Assembly: GCA_001464625.1 (NCBI GenBank)
Contig: LNFJ01000171.1
Span: 101,543-165,542 of the forward strand
DNA from: Bacteroidia bacterium Ga0077558
Lineage (GTDB): Bacteria; Bacteroidota; Bacteroidia; Chitinophagales; Chitinophagaceae
DNA length: 64,000 bases
Direction: 5' to 3'
Shown here in pieces: positions 1 to 8,501 of this stretch (the first letter of the stretch is position 1; every line of letters starts with the position of its first letter). A model generated the notes under the pieces. That model did no database searches, had not been told where the DNA came from, and was given only the letters and a program-made list of their open reading frames with translations. Both the position numbers and the translations under genes were made by a program.

Positions 1-953
1 TAATTGCCAATGGCGATACCATCTTTCGGACTAATTTGCAAAAGGCAGGTACTTTTCATGACTTTAGTAACGCTGATTGTACGCTATTGCTAAAACCAAT
101 GAAAAATTTTGATCGTTATGGAGTAGTAGAAATAAACAACGATAATCTTGTAACTGATTTTAAAGAAAAAAAATACTACGAACAGGGCACTATCAATTGC
201 GGGTTGTACATACTCAAGGTTAGTAATTTTATGGCGCAACAGTTTCCTGAAAAATTTTCTTTTGAAAAAGATTATCTCGAAAGATCAGTAAGTACGTCAA
301 CAGATAAAGAGCAAAAAATATTTGGGCAAATACAAGATGAATATTTTATTGACATCGGCATACCGGAAGATTACAATAAGGCACAAATAGAATTTGCAAC
401 TACCCCACCCGATTTAAAAGCAATTGACAAAAGCTGGACTCTTTTTATTGACCGGGATGGTGTAATCAATCATGAAAAAAAAGATGATTATATTCTAAAC
501 TGGCGTGAGTTTATTTTTTATGATGGAGCCAAAGAATCCTTTCAGCAGTTTAGTCAAAAATTCGGGCAGATCATTATCGTAAGCAACCAACGGGGGGTTG
601 GCAAAGAACTAATGACAGAAGCCGAACTCAGAAGTATCCATCGGCATATGGAAACCCAAATTATTTCAGCCGGAGGCAGAATTGATAAAATTTATTACTG
701 TACCAGCACCGATAACAAGCATCCGAACAGAAAGCCGAATCCGGGAATGGCCTTCCTGGCAAAAGCCGATTTTCCGGCTATTGATTTAGCAAAATCATTA
801 ATGGTTGGCAATAAACCCAGCGATATGCTTTTTGGGCGAAATGCTGGCATATTTACCGTTTTTACTGCCACCACCAACCCAAATGTACCGTTTCCTCATC
901 CTGATATTGATTTCCGCTTTGATTCGTTGGCAGATTTTGCCAAAGCTTTATAA
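1..953 (+). CDS. Heptose-1-phosphate nucleotidyltransferase / HAD-IIIA phosphatase fusion (5' partial)
   Basis: The frame is open from base 3 at the window edge, so the N-terminus, including the nucleotide-binding G-rich loop, is missing. The first third resembles the C-terminal half of a sugar-phosphate nucleotidyltransferase (ANGDTIF, then a conserved NCGLYI segment). From about base 430 a GmhB-like HAD phosphatase follows: FIDRDGVIN (nucleophile and acid Asp), a VSNQRGVGK motif II and KPNPGM with the motif III Lys. By family these modules act in GDP- or ADP-heptose synthesis for LPS or S-layer glycans in the cytoplasm. Motif IV reads VGNKPSDM, with Asn where GmhB has a metal-binding Asp, and the zinc-loop cysteines are reduced to one. 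The neighbouring polysaccharide export genes fit the role. The fusion is clear; the exact sugar is inferred. Confidence 0.8.
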   Translation, partial: IANGDTIFRTNLQKAGTFHDFSNADCTLLLKPMKNFDRYGVVEINNDNLVTDFKEKKYYEQGTINCGLYILKVSNFMAQQFPEKFSFEKDYLERSVSTSTDKEQKIFGQIQDEYFIDIGIPEDYNKAQIEFATTPPDLKAIDKSWTLFIDRDGVINHEKKDDYILNWREFIFYDGAKESFQQFSQKFGQIIIVSNQRGVGKELMTEAELRSIHRHMETQIISAGGRIDKIYYCTSTDNKHPNRKPNPGMAFLAKADFPAIDLAKSLMVGNKPSDMLFGRNAGIFTVFTATTNPNVPFPHPDIDFRFDSLADFAKAL

Positions 954-1035
954 CATCTTACAAAATTTTACAACCCTTTTGGCGTTAGTCACATCTGGAT
1001 TAAGCTTTATCTTTATACAAATTCAAAAAATCCTG

Positions 1036-2028
1036 GTGAAAAAATTATTGATCATTCTTTTTGTAACTGTAATAACCTGGGCAGCTACTTCTTACAGCTC
1101 CTATTCCCAGAAAATTGCACCTGCAGATTTGAAAAAATTAAAGAAGGTAGAAGATACGCTGAAAGATTACGCCTATTATCTTATTACTGATACCTTGCCG
1201 GAAGAAAGGATGGTTTCAGATAGTGTGTTCACCAAAACGCTGGTAAGAGCATTACAGGTAAAAAATTCGTTTTATTACCCATTTGATTCGATGGTGGGTA
1301 TTTCAAAAATTTATGCGCCAGATACTTCCTTCAGAATTTTTACCTGGGCACTTTCTTATGATGATCATTACTGGCGCCAAAAAGGTGCGATACAATTACG
1401 TACAGCAGATGGTTCTTTAAAGCTATTGCCGCTGCGGGATTTTTCAGAATTTACAGCTAAACCGGAAGATTCTATTCGCAGTCGTGGCAATTGGATCGGT
1501 GCGGTCTATTACAACATTATTAAAACACAACACAAGGGGAAAAATTTTTATACATTATTTGGTTTTGATAATAACAATGCCATGAGCAGCATGAAATGGA
1601 TGGAGGTGCTGACATTTAATGAAAAAAAAGAGCCGGTATTTGGCGGCCCGTTTTTTAGTTATGAAAAAGATTCGATTCCGAAGCCTCCAAAATATCGCTT
1701 TGGCATTGAATTTAAAAAAGGTGCAAGGGTGCTGGTAAATTATATTGAAGATTTACAAATGATACTGGTTGACCATTTGGTATCTGAAAATGATGACCCC
1801 GATAACAAATGGACCTATATACCCGATGGCGACCAGGAAGGCTTTGTGTGGGAAAATGGTAAATGGATGCACATAGACAAAGTGTTTACCTTCAAACTGC
1901 AGGATGGCCAGGCACCTATTGGTGATCCATTGCTCGACCCGAAAGGGAAACGAAATGAGCAGAAATTACAGGAAAAAACAGATAAGAATAAGGCGAAGGA
2001 AAAGAACCAGGTTAACTACGATAATTAG
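1036..2028 (+). CDS. Secreted protein of unknown function
   Basis: I do not recognise the family. A GTG start at 1036 is chosen because it gives a typical signal peptide (MKKLLIILFVTVITWAATSY, then a Ser/Gln cleavage region). Longer in-frame starts run back into the previous gene and would add an odd hydrophobic tail. The mature part, about 305 residues, is rich in aromatic and charged residues, with several W/Y-rich segments (FTWALSYDDHYWRQ, NKWTYIPDGDQEGFVWENG) and a highly charged Lys/Glu/Asn tail. No membrane helix is seen after the signal. It sits between heptose synthesis and O-antigen export genes, 50 bases before the permease, but nothing shows it belongs to that pathway. Confidence 0.75.
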   Translation: MKKLLIILFVTVITWAATSYSSYSQKIAPADLKKLKKVEDTLKDYAYYLITDTLPEERMVSDSVFTKTLVRALQVKNSFYYPFDSMVGISKIYAPDTSFRIFTWALSYDDHYWRQKGAIQLRTADGSLKLLPLRDFSEFTAKPEDSIRSRGNWIGAVYYNIIKTQHKGKNFYTLFGFDNNNAMSSMKWMEVLTFNEKKEPVFGGPFFSYEKDSIPKPPKYRFGIEFKKGARVLVNYIEDLQMILVDHLVSENDDPDNKWTYIPDGDQEGFVWENGKWMHIDKVFTFKLQDGQAPIGDPLLDPKGKRNEQKLQEKTDKNKAKEKNQVNYDN

Positions 2029-2064
2029 AATAATTCTCTTCTTTTACGTTCACAACGCATTGGT

Positions 2065-2072
2065 TATCTTTA
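2065..2072 (+). promoter_or_regulatory. Possible -7 box before the ABC exporter genes
   Basis: TATCTTTA resembles the Bacteroidota -7 box TAnnTTTG and lies only 6 bases before the ATG at 2079. A T-rich TTTT lies 19 bases upstream in place of the usual TTTG. If used, the message would be nearly leaderless. The last base departs from consensus, so confidence is low. Confidence 0.3.
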
Positions 2073-2078
2073 GGGCTG

Positions 2079-2903
2079 ATGGAGAAACCTGTAATACATA
2101 TAAAGCCCCCCTCCCGTTTATCATTGGGTTTTAAAGAATTATGGCAATACCGGGAACTGTTCTATTTTTTTACCTGGCGGGATATTAAAGTTAAATACAA
2201 GCAAACTTATTTGGGTGTTCTTTGGGCATTATTACAACCATTGGGTATGATGCTCATCTTTACTTTTTTATTTTCCAAAACCTGGCCTATCAATACCGGT
2301 GATATCAAGTATCCTGTTTTTGTTTTATCGGGTTTAATATGCTGGAATCTTTTTAGCAGTTCTGTTTCTCATGCTGGCGATAGCATGGTTCAAAATGCGA
2401 ACATTATTAAGAAGATTTATTTTCCACGACTTATTATTCCTTGTTCGGCCATGCTGGTTGCCTTGTTTGATTTTTTGATTGCTTTTATGATTTTTATTAT
2501 TCTTTGTTTTGTGTTACAACAACCACCGTCGTGGACAGCCATTTTATATTTTCCAGCAGGAATAGTAATGAGTTTACTTTCTGCTGCGGGTCTAGGTTTA
2601 TTGTTAGCAGCGCTGAATGTCAAATTCAGAGATTTTCGTTACGCCTTACCATTTCTACTACAAGTATTATTTTTTGCATCGCAGGTTATTTATCCATTAC
2701 AATCTGTGCAACAATCTCTTTTTAAATATTTACTGGCTATTAACCCGATGAATGCTGCTATTGAATTATTCAGAGCACCACTTAGCAACATTTCTCCGGA
2801 CATGACCATTGTTGCTATTGGAACTTGCAGTAGTGTATCTCTTTTAATTATTGGATTATTGTATTTCCGTAAAACCGAAGCCTACTTCGCAGATTTAGCT
2901 TAA
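2079..2903 (+). CDS. Polysaccharide ABC exporter, permease (Wzm-like)
   Basis: This 274-residue ABC-2 type inner-membrane permease has about six hydrophobic segments. Its N-terminal amphipathic part (YRELFYFFTWRDIKVKYKQT) followed by LGVLWALLQPL is the hallmark of Wzm/KpsM/TagG-type transporters, which move lipid-linked O-antigen or teichoic-type chains across the inner membrane. The length is normal for the family. Its stop overlaps the start of the ATPase gene by one base (TAATG), so the two are translationally coupled and should form a 2+2 complex. Function is assigned from family and context; the transported glycan cannot be read from sequence. Confidence 0.9.
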   Translation: MEKPVIHIKPPSRLSLGFKELWQYRELFYFFTWRDIKVKYKQTYLGVLWALLQPLGMMLIFTFLFSKTWPINTGDIKYPVFVLSGLICWNLFSSSVSHAGDSMVQNANIIKKIYFPRLIIPCSAMLVALFDFLIAFMIFIILCFVLQQPPSWTAILYFPAGIVMSLLSAAGLGLLLAALNVKFRDFRYALPFLLQVLFFASQVIYPLQSVQQSLFKYLLAINPMNAAIELFRAPLSNISPDMTIVAIGTCSSVSLLIIGLLYFRKTEAYFADLA

Positions 2904-4120
2904 TGAAGCCAGCAATAGAAATATTAAATCTGGGTAAACAATACAAACTGACTACCAGTGCTCCTTATGTTGCATTGCGGGATGTAATCAGCGAATCGGC
3001 TAAAAACATTTTTTTGTCAAAGAAAAAAGAACAAGATAGTTTTTGGGCCTTGCGGGATATTAATCTTTCTATTGAACCAGGGGAAAGGGTTGGGATAATT
3101 GGCCGCAATGGTGCAGGTAAAAGCACCTTGTTAAAAATTATTAGTCGCATTACGCCTCCTACAACTGGTGAAGCAATTATTCGAGGCAGAGTTGGTAGTT
3201 TATTAGAAGTGGGCACAGGCTTTCATCCTGAATTATCGGGAAGAGAAAATATTTATTTGAATGGCTCCATTCTTGGATTAAAGAAAGCAGAAATCACTAA
3301 ACAATTAGATGCGATCATTGATTTTAGTGGAGTTGAAAAATTTATTGATACTCCACTGAAGCATTATAGCAGTGGCATGCAGCTACGCCTTGCATTTTCT
3401 GTGGCAGCTCATCTGGAGCCTGAAATATTACTGATCGATGAAGTGCTGGCGGTTGGTGATATGGAGTTTCAGAAAAAATGCCTGGGGAAGATGGAGGAAG
3501 TGAGTAAGAAAGATGGGCGGACGATTTTGTTTGTAAGCCATGATTTGAGTGCCGTTACAACGCTTACTACAAAATGTCTGTTACTTGAAAAAGGTTTGCC
3601 AGTTAAATATGATACAACGAGTTCTGTTATTAGTGAATATGCAAACAGAATGTCGCAACATCCGGTTTATACAGCAGAGGCTGTTACAACTATTCCAACT
3701 ATTACCAAAGTTGAAATCAACACATCAGAAGCAGGTTCTATACAAGGCCATGGCAAACCCATGAGCATCCTTTTCGAGATAGATATGCCATCACAGGGTT
3801 ATGCGGGCATGGCATTATCTTTTCAAATTTTCAATCATTTAAATATTCCAATTTTATTCAACTGGGTTTTTGATACTGAAAATGTTATTTGCAGAACTAA
3901 AGGGAAAAACTATTTACGTTTTACTTACGATGAACTGAAACTATATAAAGGCTCCTATTATCTTAAAGTTCATCTTGCAGAAACAAAACATAGAAATAAA
4001 TTTCAGGAAATAGATTGCTGCAATTTTAATGTGGAAATGATTAATCTTAAAGAACCCGAATGGGGATGGAATGATGGTGTGTGCCAAGTACTTGATAAGG
4101 GCAAATGGGAGACCTACTAA
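2903..4120 (+). CDS. Polysaccharide ABC exporter, ATPase with C-terminal glycan-binding-like domain (Wzt-like)
   Basis: The 405-residue protein has an ABC ATPase domain with Walker A GRNGAGKST (about residues 67-75), signature YSSGMQLRLAFS and Walker B ILLIDEVLAVGD. From about residue 265 a beta-rich C-terminal domain follows (FEIDMPSQGYAGMALSFQ, YKGSYYLKVHL) that matches the plan of the Wzt C-terminal domain. In known O-antigen exporters that domain binds the modified non-reducing end of the finished chain. The two methyltransferases directly downstream are therefore informative, because such end caps are often methyl groups. Partner: the permease at 2079. Confidence 0.9.
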   Translation: MKPAIEILNLGKQYKLTTSAPYVALRDVISESAKNIFLSKKKEQDSFWALRDINLSIEPGERVGIIGRNGAGKSTLLKIISRITPPTTGEAIIRGRVGSLLEVGTGFHPELSGRENIYLNGSILGLKKAEITKQLDAIIDFSGVEKFIDTPLKHYSSGMQLRLAFSVAAHLEPEILLIDEVLAVGDMEFQKKCLGKMEEVSKKDGRTILFVSHDLSAVTTLTTKCLLLEKGLPVKYDTTSSVISEYANRMSQHPVYTAEAVTTIPTITKVEINTSEAGSIQGHGKPMSILFEIDMPSQGYAGMALSFQIFNHLNIPILFNWVFDTENVICRTKGKNYLRFTYDELKLYKGSYYLKVHLAETKHRNKFQEIDCCNFNVEMINLKEPEWGWNDGVCQVLDKGKWETY

Positions 4121-4131
4121 ATTTATACTAC

Positions 4132-4920
4132 ATGAAAGAACAGGTCTATACCAAAAAATATTATCAAACTCAGTCACAGGGTTCGCTGCAATCTGCCGAA
4201 GAAGTGATACCTGTAGTTTTTGAGTTTATTAAACCAACCTCTGTTGTGGATATTGGCTGCGGTGTTGGCACCTGGCTCAAAGTGTGGAAAGAAAAAGGTG
4301 TAACTGATATAACAGGTATAGATGGAAAACATGTGGAGACAAAGCAACTATTAATCAACAATACTGATTTTATTGCTGCAGATTTGGAAGAACCAATTAC
4401 TCTTACCCGACAATACGACTTAGTAATGTCACTTGAAGTTGCAGAGCACTTGAAACCGGAGCATGCCCGTACTTTTATAAAATCTTTGTGTAGCCTTGGA
4501 AACGTAGTATTGTTTTCTGCAGCATCTCCAAATCAAGGTGGTGCGTTACATTACAATGAACAATACCCTGATTATTGGATTGAACTATTCAATAAGCAAG
4601 AATATCTTCCCTACGATTGCATACGGGAAAAAATTTGGCTGAATGACAAAATTGATGGCTGTTACAGGCAGAATATTTTATTCTTTGTAAAAAAAGATTC
4701 GGTTCATTTACATCCAAGTATTACTAAAGAGAACAAGAAAATATTGCCACTTGTGCATCCTATACATTTTCAACACAAACAAGATGTAATTGATTCTTAT
4801 AAAAAAATTCTCCGAACTCCATTTCATACTGCATGGTACTTTACAAAAAGATATTGGAATTTTATTCTTTCAAAACTTGGCTATGGAAATAAAGATGGAT
4901 CCCGTTTTGATGGATATTAA
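4132..4920 (+). CDS. Class I SAM-dependent methyltransferase
   Basis: About 262 residues. I chose the ATG at 4132, 11 bases after the ATPase stop. An upstream ATG at 4105 would overlap the ATPase gene and adds only nine residues. Motif I is VVDIGCGVGTWLKVW and a post-motif reads VMSLEVAEHL, as in class I Rossmann methyltransferases. The C-terminus is basic and aromatic (YFTKRYWNFIL) and could associate with membrane. Placed after a Wzt-type ATPase, it could methylate the growing glycan or its terminal residue; that role is inferred. Confidence 0.85.
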   Translation: MKEQVYTKKYYQTQSQGSLQSAEEVIPVVFEFIKPTSVVDIGCGVGTWLKVWKEKGVTDITGIDGKHVETKQLLINNTDFIAADLEEPITLTRQYDLVMSLEVAEHLKPEHARTFIKSLCSLGNVVLFSAASPNQGGALHYNEQYPDYWIELFNKQEYLPYDCIREKIWLNDKIDGCYRQNILFFVKKDSVHLHPSITKENKKILPLVHPIHFQHKQDVIDSYKKILRTPFHTAWYFTKRYWNFILSKLGYGNKDGSRFDGY

Positions 4921-5596
4921 AAAAAATAATAAAAGAGACAATTCCTATATTGTTTACTCTTATTTATTTAAAGCACTGGACTACTCCATAAAAAAATATG
5001 GCCGGGGAAAAGTATTGGATATTGGCTGTGGCAATAAACCTTATAAATCTTTATTTACAAATAATATTTCTGAATATACAGGATGCGATATTAACCAGAC
5101 AGAATCCAACTCAGTTGATATAATTTGTAATGTTACAGATATCCCATTACCAGATAAAAGTATCGACACAATACTTTGCACACAGGTTATAGAACATGTT
5201 TTTGAGCATGAGAAATTAATTATAGAAGCGAATCGGCTTTTAAATAATAAAGGAGTACTTATTCTTTCCGGACCTGCATACTGGCCGGTACATGGAGAAC
5301 CAAATGATTTTTTTAGATTTACAAAGTTTGGATTTCAGCAATTGTTAGAAAAAAATGGGTTTACAATCAGCGAAACTATAGAAAATGGAGGTGCATGGGC
5401 AACTGCAGGCCAGTCGCTGGCACATGCATTTGAGTTTTCGAAAAACAAATCTATTTTCTTTCGTGGAATACGATTTACATTTTATAAGTTAAGATTAATC
5501 TGGTTAACAAATTCTTTGTTCAGATGGCTTGATAAAAAAGATCACAACCCTGCAAACCCAATTAATTACGTTATAGTCGCTGTAAAAAACGATTAA
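4895..5596 (+). CDS. Class I SAM-dependent methyltransferase
   Basis: About 233 residues. ATG codons at 4895 and 4910 both lie inside the end of the previous gene and cannot be separated; longer starts are unlikely because they are read from the other gene. Motif I is VLDIGCGNKPYKSLF, followed by YTGCDI with the acidic SAM-ribose contact and IPLPDKSIDTILCTQVIEHV, typical of UbiE/BioC-like Methyltransf_11 proteins. The segment GPAYWPVHGEPNDFFRFT is common in surface-polysaccharide cluster methyltransferases. Five bases separate it from the next glycosyltransferase, so it is in the operon. Confidence 0.85.
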   Translation: MDPVLMDIKKNNKRDNSYIVYSYLFKALDYSIKKYGRGKVLDIGCGNKPYKSLFTNNISEYTGCDINQTESNSVDIICNVTDIPLPDKSIDTILCTQVIEHVFEHEKLIIEANRLLNNKGVLILSGPAYWPVHGEPNDFFRFTKFGFQQLLEKNGFTISETIENGGAWATAGQSLAHAFEFSKNKSIFFRGIRFTFYKLRLIWLTNSLFRWLDKKDHNPANPINYVIVAVKND

Positions 5597-5601
5597 TCTA
5601 T

Positions 5602-6549
5602 ATGCAAACGTTTTGTACGATAATAACTCCTGATTTTCTTCCTTTTGCTAAAGTGTTGCTTGCTTCATTAAAAAAATATGATGCGAATATTCAGCTTGTA
5701 GTGCTTTTTAATACATCTGCACCTATAACAAAGCCTCATGATGGTTTTATTTTTTTTGAGCCAAAAAATTTAGAAACATCTCCTTTTCTAAAGGATATTG
5801 AAAAAAAATATGCTCATACAAACCCCGACCATTTCCGATGGGCATTGAAACCTGTTTTCATACATTTTCTGCTTGAAAAAGGATACGACAAGGTTATATA
5901 CATAGACCCGGATATTTTCTTTGTTGGCGATTATTCATTCCTGTTTAAAAAACTTGACGAAGCGGCCGTATTATTAACTCCCCATTGGAGAGATGCAAAT
6001 CCTCTTGATTATGAAGAAAATTTCATTACTCTTTTTAAAGACGGACTTTATAATGCGGGATTTATTGGAGCTTCAACCAAAGGCAAAGAAGCAATAAACT
6101 GGTGGGCCGGACTTTGCAGTTATAAAATCGAAAAAAACTTATCGAAAGGATTATTTGATGATCAGCGATATTTAGACGCAATGCCCGTAATGTTCACAAA
6201 TATTGAAGTACTAAAACATAAAGGTTGCAATATTTCTTATTGGAACATGAATGTAAGTAAAAGGGAAATTATAAATAACAAGCTTACTATCAACAAAGCT
6301 TACGAACCAGTATTCATCCATTTTACAAAAGACACTATTGTAAATATTCTTAATCGGAATGACAACTTGCTAAGACCTTATCTGGACGAATATTTTGCTC
6401 TGTTACAATCTGAAGGAGTTGACACCAGTAAGGCGTGGGGCCAGCTAAACGAAAAAAAATACAGCACACAATTTTATACAACTAAACATAAACTCCGCTT
6501 ACGAACCCGTTTAAAAAGATTCTTTTTCAAGTTATCGGAAAAATTATAA
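5602..6549 (+). CDS. Glycosyltransferase, GT-A fold (GT8-like)
   Basis: This 315-residue protein starts with a nucleotide-sugar binding pattern (MQTFCTIITPDFLPFAKVL). It carries YIDPDIFFVG, a DxD-type metal and UDP-sugar site, near residue 100. YNAGFIGA and FDDQRYLDA are further conserved segments of putative glycosyltransferases in capsule and O-antigen clusters. The C-terminus is strongly basic (LRLRTRLKRFFFK), which suggests contact with the inner membrane. Its stop abuts the next start exactly (6549/6550). Donor and acceptor sugars cannot be predicted. Confidence 0.8.
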   Translation: MQTFCTIITPDFLPFAKVLLASLKKYDANIQLVVLFNTSAPITKPHDGFIFFEPKNLETSPFLKDIEKKYAHTNPDHFRWALKPVFIHFLLEKGYDKVIYIDPDIFFVGDYSFLFKKLDEAAVLLTPHWRDANPLDYEENFITLFKDGLYNAGFIGASTKGKEAINWWAGLCSYKIEKNLSKGLFDDQRYLDAMPVMFTNIEVLKHKGCNISYWNMNVSKREIINNKLTINKAYEPVFIHFTKDTIVNILNRNDNLLRPYLDEYFALLQSEGVDTSKAWGQLNEKKYSTQFYTTKHKLRLRTRLKRFFFKLSEKL

Positions 6550-7647
6550 ATGCCATCAACTGCTCCTCATATCGTTTTAGTTTGCTCAAGGTTAGATTTA
6601 CCTGGAGGTATTGAAAGAGCCGTTGTAAGCCTTGCAAACCTGCTGAGCAGTAAGAAAAAAAAAGTTTCCCTGCTTATTCTTGATGAGATCTCTTCCAGTT
6701 TCTACCCTATTTCACCAGCTGTTGAGATTATACAGCAGCCACTTTTATTCGGGATAACAGAAAAAGGAAATCCAATTACACGGAAAATATCTTTCATAAA
6801 AGATATAAAAAAATTAAAGCAAACTATTACTGCGCTTGATGCCAGTATTATTATTGCAACTGACTATCAATTTATTCCGGCATTAATCTTAGCTGGAGTA
6901 AACAAGAAATCTAAAGTATATTCATGGGAACATCATGAATATACATGGTTGAAAAAAAATACCTTTTGGAAAACACTGTTGAATTATAGCTACCCAAAAC
7001 TTGATGGTATTATTTGTCTTAACGAAACTGAAGCAGCTTACAATAAAAAATTTGCAACCCCTATAGTTATACCCAACTTCATTGAATCCAGTTTCAGCGA
7101 CAAAGCTGACCTCCACAGCAAAACAATACTGTCAATAGGCTGGCTTATTCCAAGAAAAGGGATTGACATGATGATGGTTGCTGCAAAAGAAGTTTTTAAA
7201 AAACATCCGGACTGGAAATGGAAAATAATTGGCGATGGAGAAATGAAAAACGAGTTGCTCGATTTTATCAAAACCGAAAAACTGGAACACAATCTGATTT
7301 TACAAAAACCAAACAATCATAACTTGACTCAAGAGTACGCCAAAGCATCAATTTTCGTTTTGGCATCAAGGATTGAAGTATTTGGATTGGTTTTACCAGA
7401 AGCTATGTCGCATTCTTTGCCATGTATCAGCTTCGATTGTCCAAGCGGCCCTGCAAATATTATCACACATAATGTAGATGGGCTTCTTGTAGAAAATGAA
7501 AATGCTAATGAATTAGCGAAAGCTATTTCAACTTTAATAGATGATGATAAGCTCAGACAAAAATTAGGAGAGAATGCCTTTCAATCATCTTTTCGCTATT
7601 CCGCAGAAAATATTTACAAGCAGTGGGAAGAAAAAATATTCACTTAA
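6550..7647 (+). CDS. Glycosyltransferase family 4
   Basis: The 365 residues form a GT-B protein. The N-terminal Rossmann domain starts at VLVCSRLDLPGGIERAVVSL with the G-G-I-E motif. The C-terminal domain has the family signature KASIFVLASRIEVFGLVLPEAMS, including the E-x7-E pattern that binds the nucleotide sugar. SIGWLIPRKGID at the domain junction is also typical of GT4. It is the last rightward gene of the polysaccharide operon. Its 3' end overlaps the convergent TylF-like gene by eight bases. Confidence 0.9.
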   Translation: MPSTAPHIVLVCSRLDLPGGIERAVVSLANLLSSKKKKVSLLILDEISSSFYPISPAVEIIQQPLLFGITEKGNPITRKISFIKDIKKLKQTITALDASIIIATDYQFIPALILAGVNKKSKVYSWEHHEYTWLKKNTFWKTLLNYSYPKLDGIICLNETEAAYNKKFATPIVIPNFIESSFSDKADLHSKTILSIGWLIPRKGIDMMMVAAKEVFKKHPDWKWKIIGDGEMKNELLDFIKTEKLEHNLILQKPNNHNLTQEYAKASIFVLASRIEVFGLVLPEAMSHSLPCISFDCPSGPANIITHNVDGLLVENENANELAKAISTLIDDDKLRQKLGENAFQSSFRYSAENIYKQWEEKIFT

Positions 7648-8410
7648 TTATCAGCCTTCCTGCAAAATCAATTCTGTTAAGGTAAACAGGTTCTTGCTGA
7701 GCATCAAAATACTCTTCCACCGCTTTTTTTGCTCCTTCCCATGTTCCATAGTCATCTATAATCAATACGCCATTTTTTTCTACCAGAGGGTATAGGTAAA
7801 CAAGCTCATGCTTTGTTGATTCATACCAGTCTGTATCAAGTCGCAACAAAGCAACTTTATTGGGAGAGTTTAATGGTATGGTGTCTTCAACCTTTCCTTT
7901 AATTAGTTTTACTTTATCAGATGGATATAAAGTAGTTTGCATATTTTTTTCCACTTCAGCAATTTCAGCAAGGCACCATCTATTCTCATTATCAGAAATT
8001 TTATTCTTAGCCCACTCATCAACTTCACTTTTGCCATCATTCTTGCCCGGCTCTGCCATTCCTGAAAACGTATCATACAACCAGATTTTCCGGTCATCTA
8101 TACCAGCATCTTTTAGCATTAATGCAATCAACATACAACTTCCCCCTTTCCATACACCACATTCCACAAAATCACCTTGAATTTTGTTCGCTATTATGTA
8201 ATCAACTGCTTTATACAAAGCATAGCAACGTTCCACTCCTACCATTGTAAACTCTTTTATCTTTTCATAGAGTTTAATAAATCTTTGGTCTGCTTCAATA
8301 TCTGCCATATTAATTAGCGGAGTTTCTTGCAGCTGCTTAAGTTTTGACAACCTAACCAGCTTCAACCCCAATAATCCAAGTGGAGAATTTATTATCTGAG
8401 ATAACTTCAT
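7640..8410 (-). CDS. TylF/MycF-family O-methyltransferase
   Basis: The 256-residue protein matches the macrocin O-methyltransferase (TylF) family throughout: DFVECGVWKGGSCMLIA (SAM site), IWLYDTFSGMAEP, LLRLDTDWYESTKHEL and GVLIIDDYGTWEGAKKAV, with the metal-binding Asp residues of the LDTDWYEST and IDDYG motifs present. Members methylate sugar hydroxyls on macrolides or, in polysaccharide loci, probably on surface glycans. It is transcribed toward the glycosyltransferase operon and ends inside its last gene, so it is a separate unit but probably part of the same pathway. Confidence 0.88.
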   Translation of the reverse strand: MKLSQIINSPLGLLGLKLVRLSKLKQLQETPLINMADIEADQRFIKLYEKIKEFTMVGVERCYALYKAVDYIIANKIQGDFVECGVWKGGSCMLIALMLKDAGIDDRKIWLYDTFSGMAEPGKNDGKSEVDEWAKNKISDNENRWCLAEIAEVEKNMQTTLYPSDKVKLIKGKVEDTIPLNSPNKVALLRLDTDWYESTKHELVYLYPLVEKNGVLIIDDYGTWEGAKKAVEEYFDAQQEPVYLNRIDFAGRLIIK

Positions 8411-8440
8411 ATTGCTACAAAAATCTAAAGTACATCAAAC

Positions 8441-8470
8441 AAAATAAAAAAGGCATCAATAAGATGCCTT
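8441..8470 (-). terminator. Intrinsic terminator downstream of lepA
   Basis: Eight-base stem AAGGCATC / GATGCCTT with a five-base loop, followed on the minus strand by a TTTTTTA tract. It lies about 30 bases past the lepA stop. Confidence 0.75.
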
Positions 8471-8501
8471 GAATTTATTAATTTGAATCTTACGATTACT
8501 T

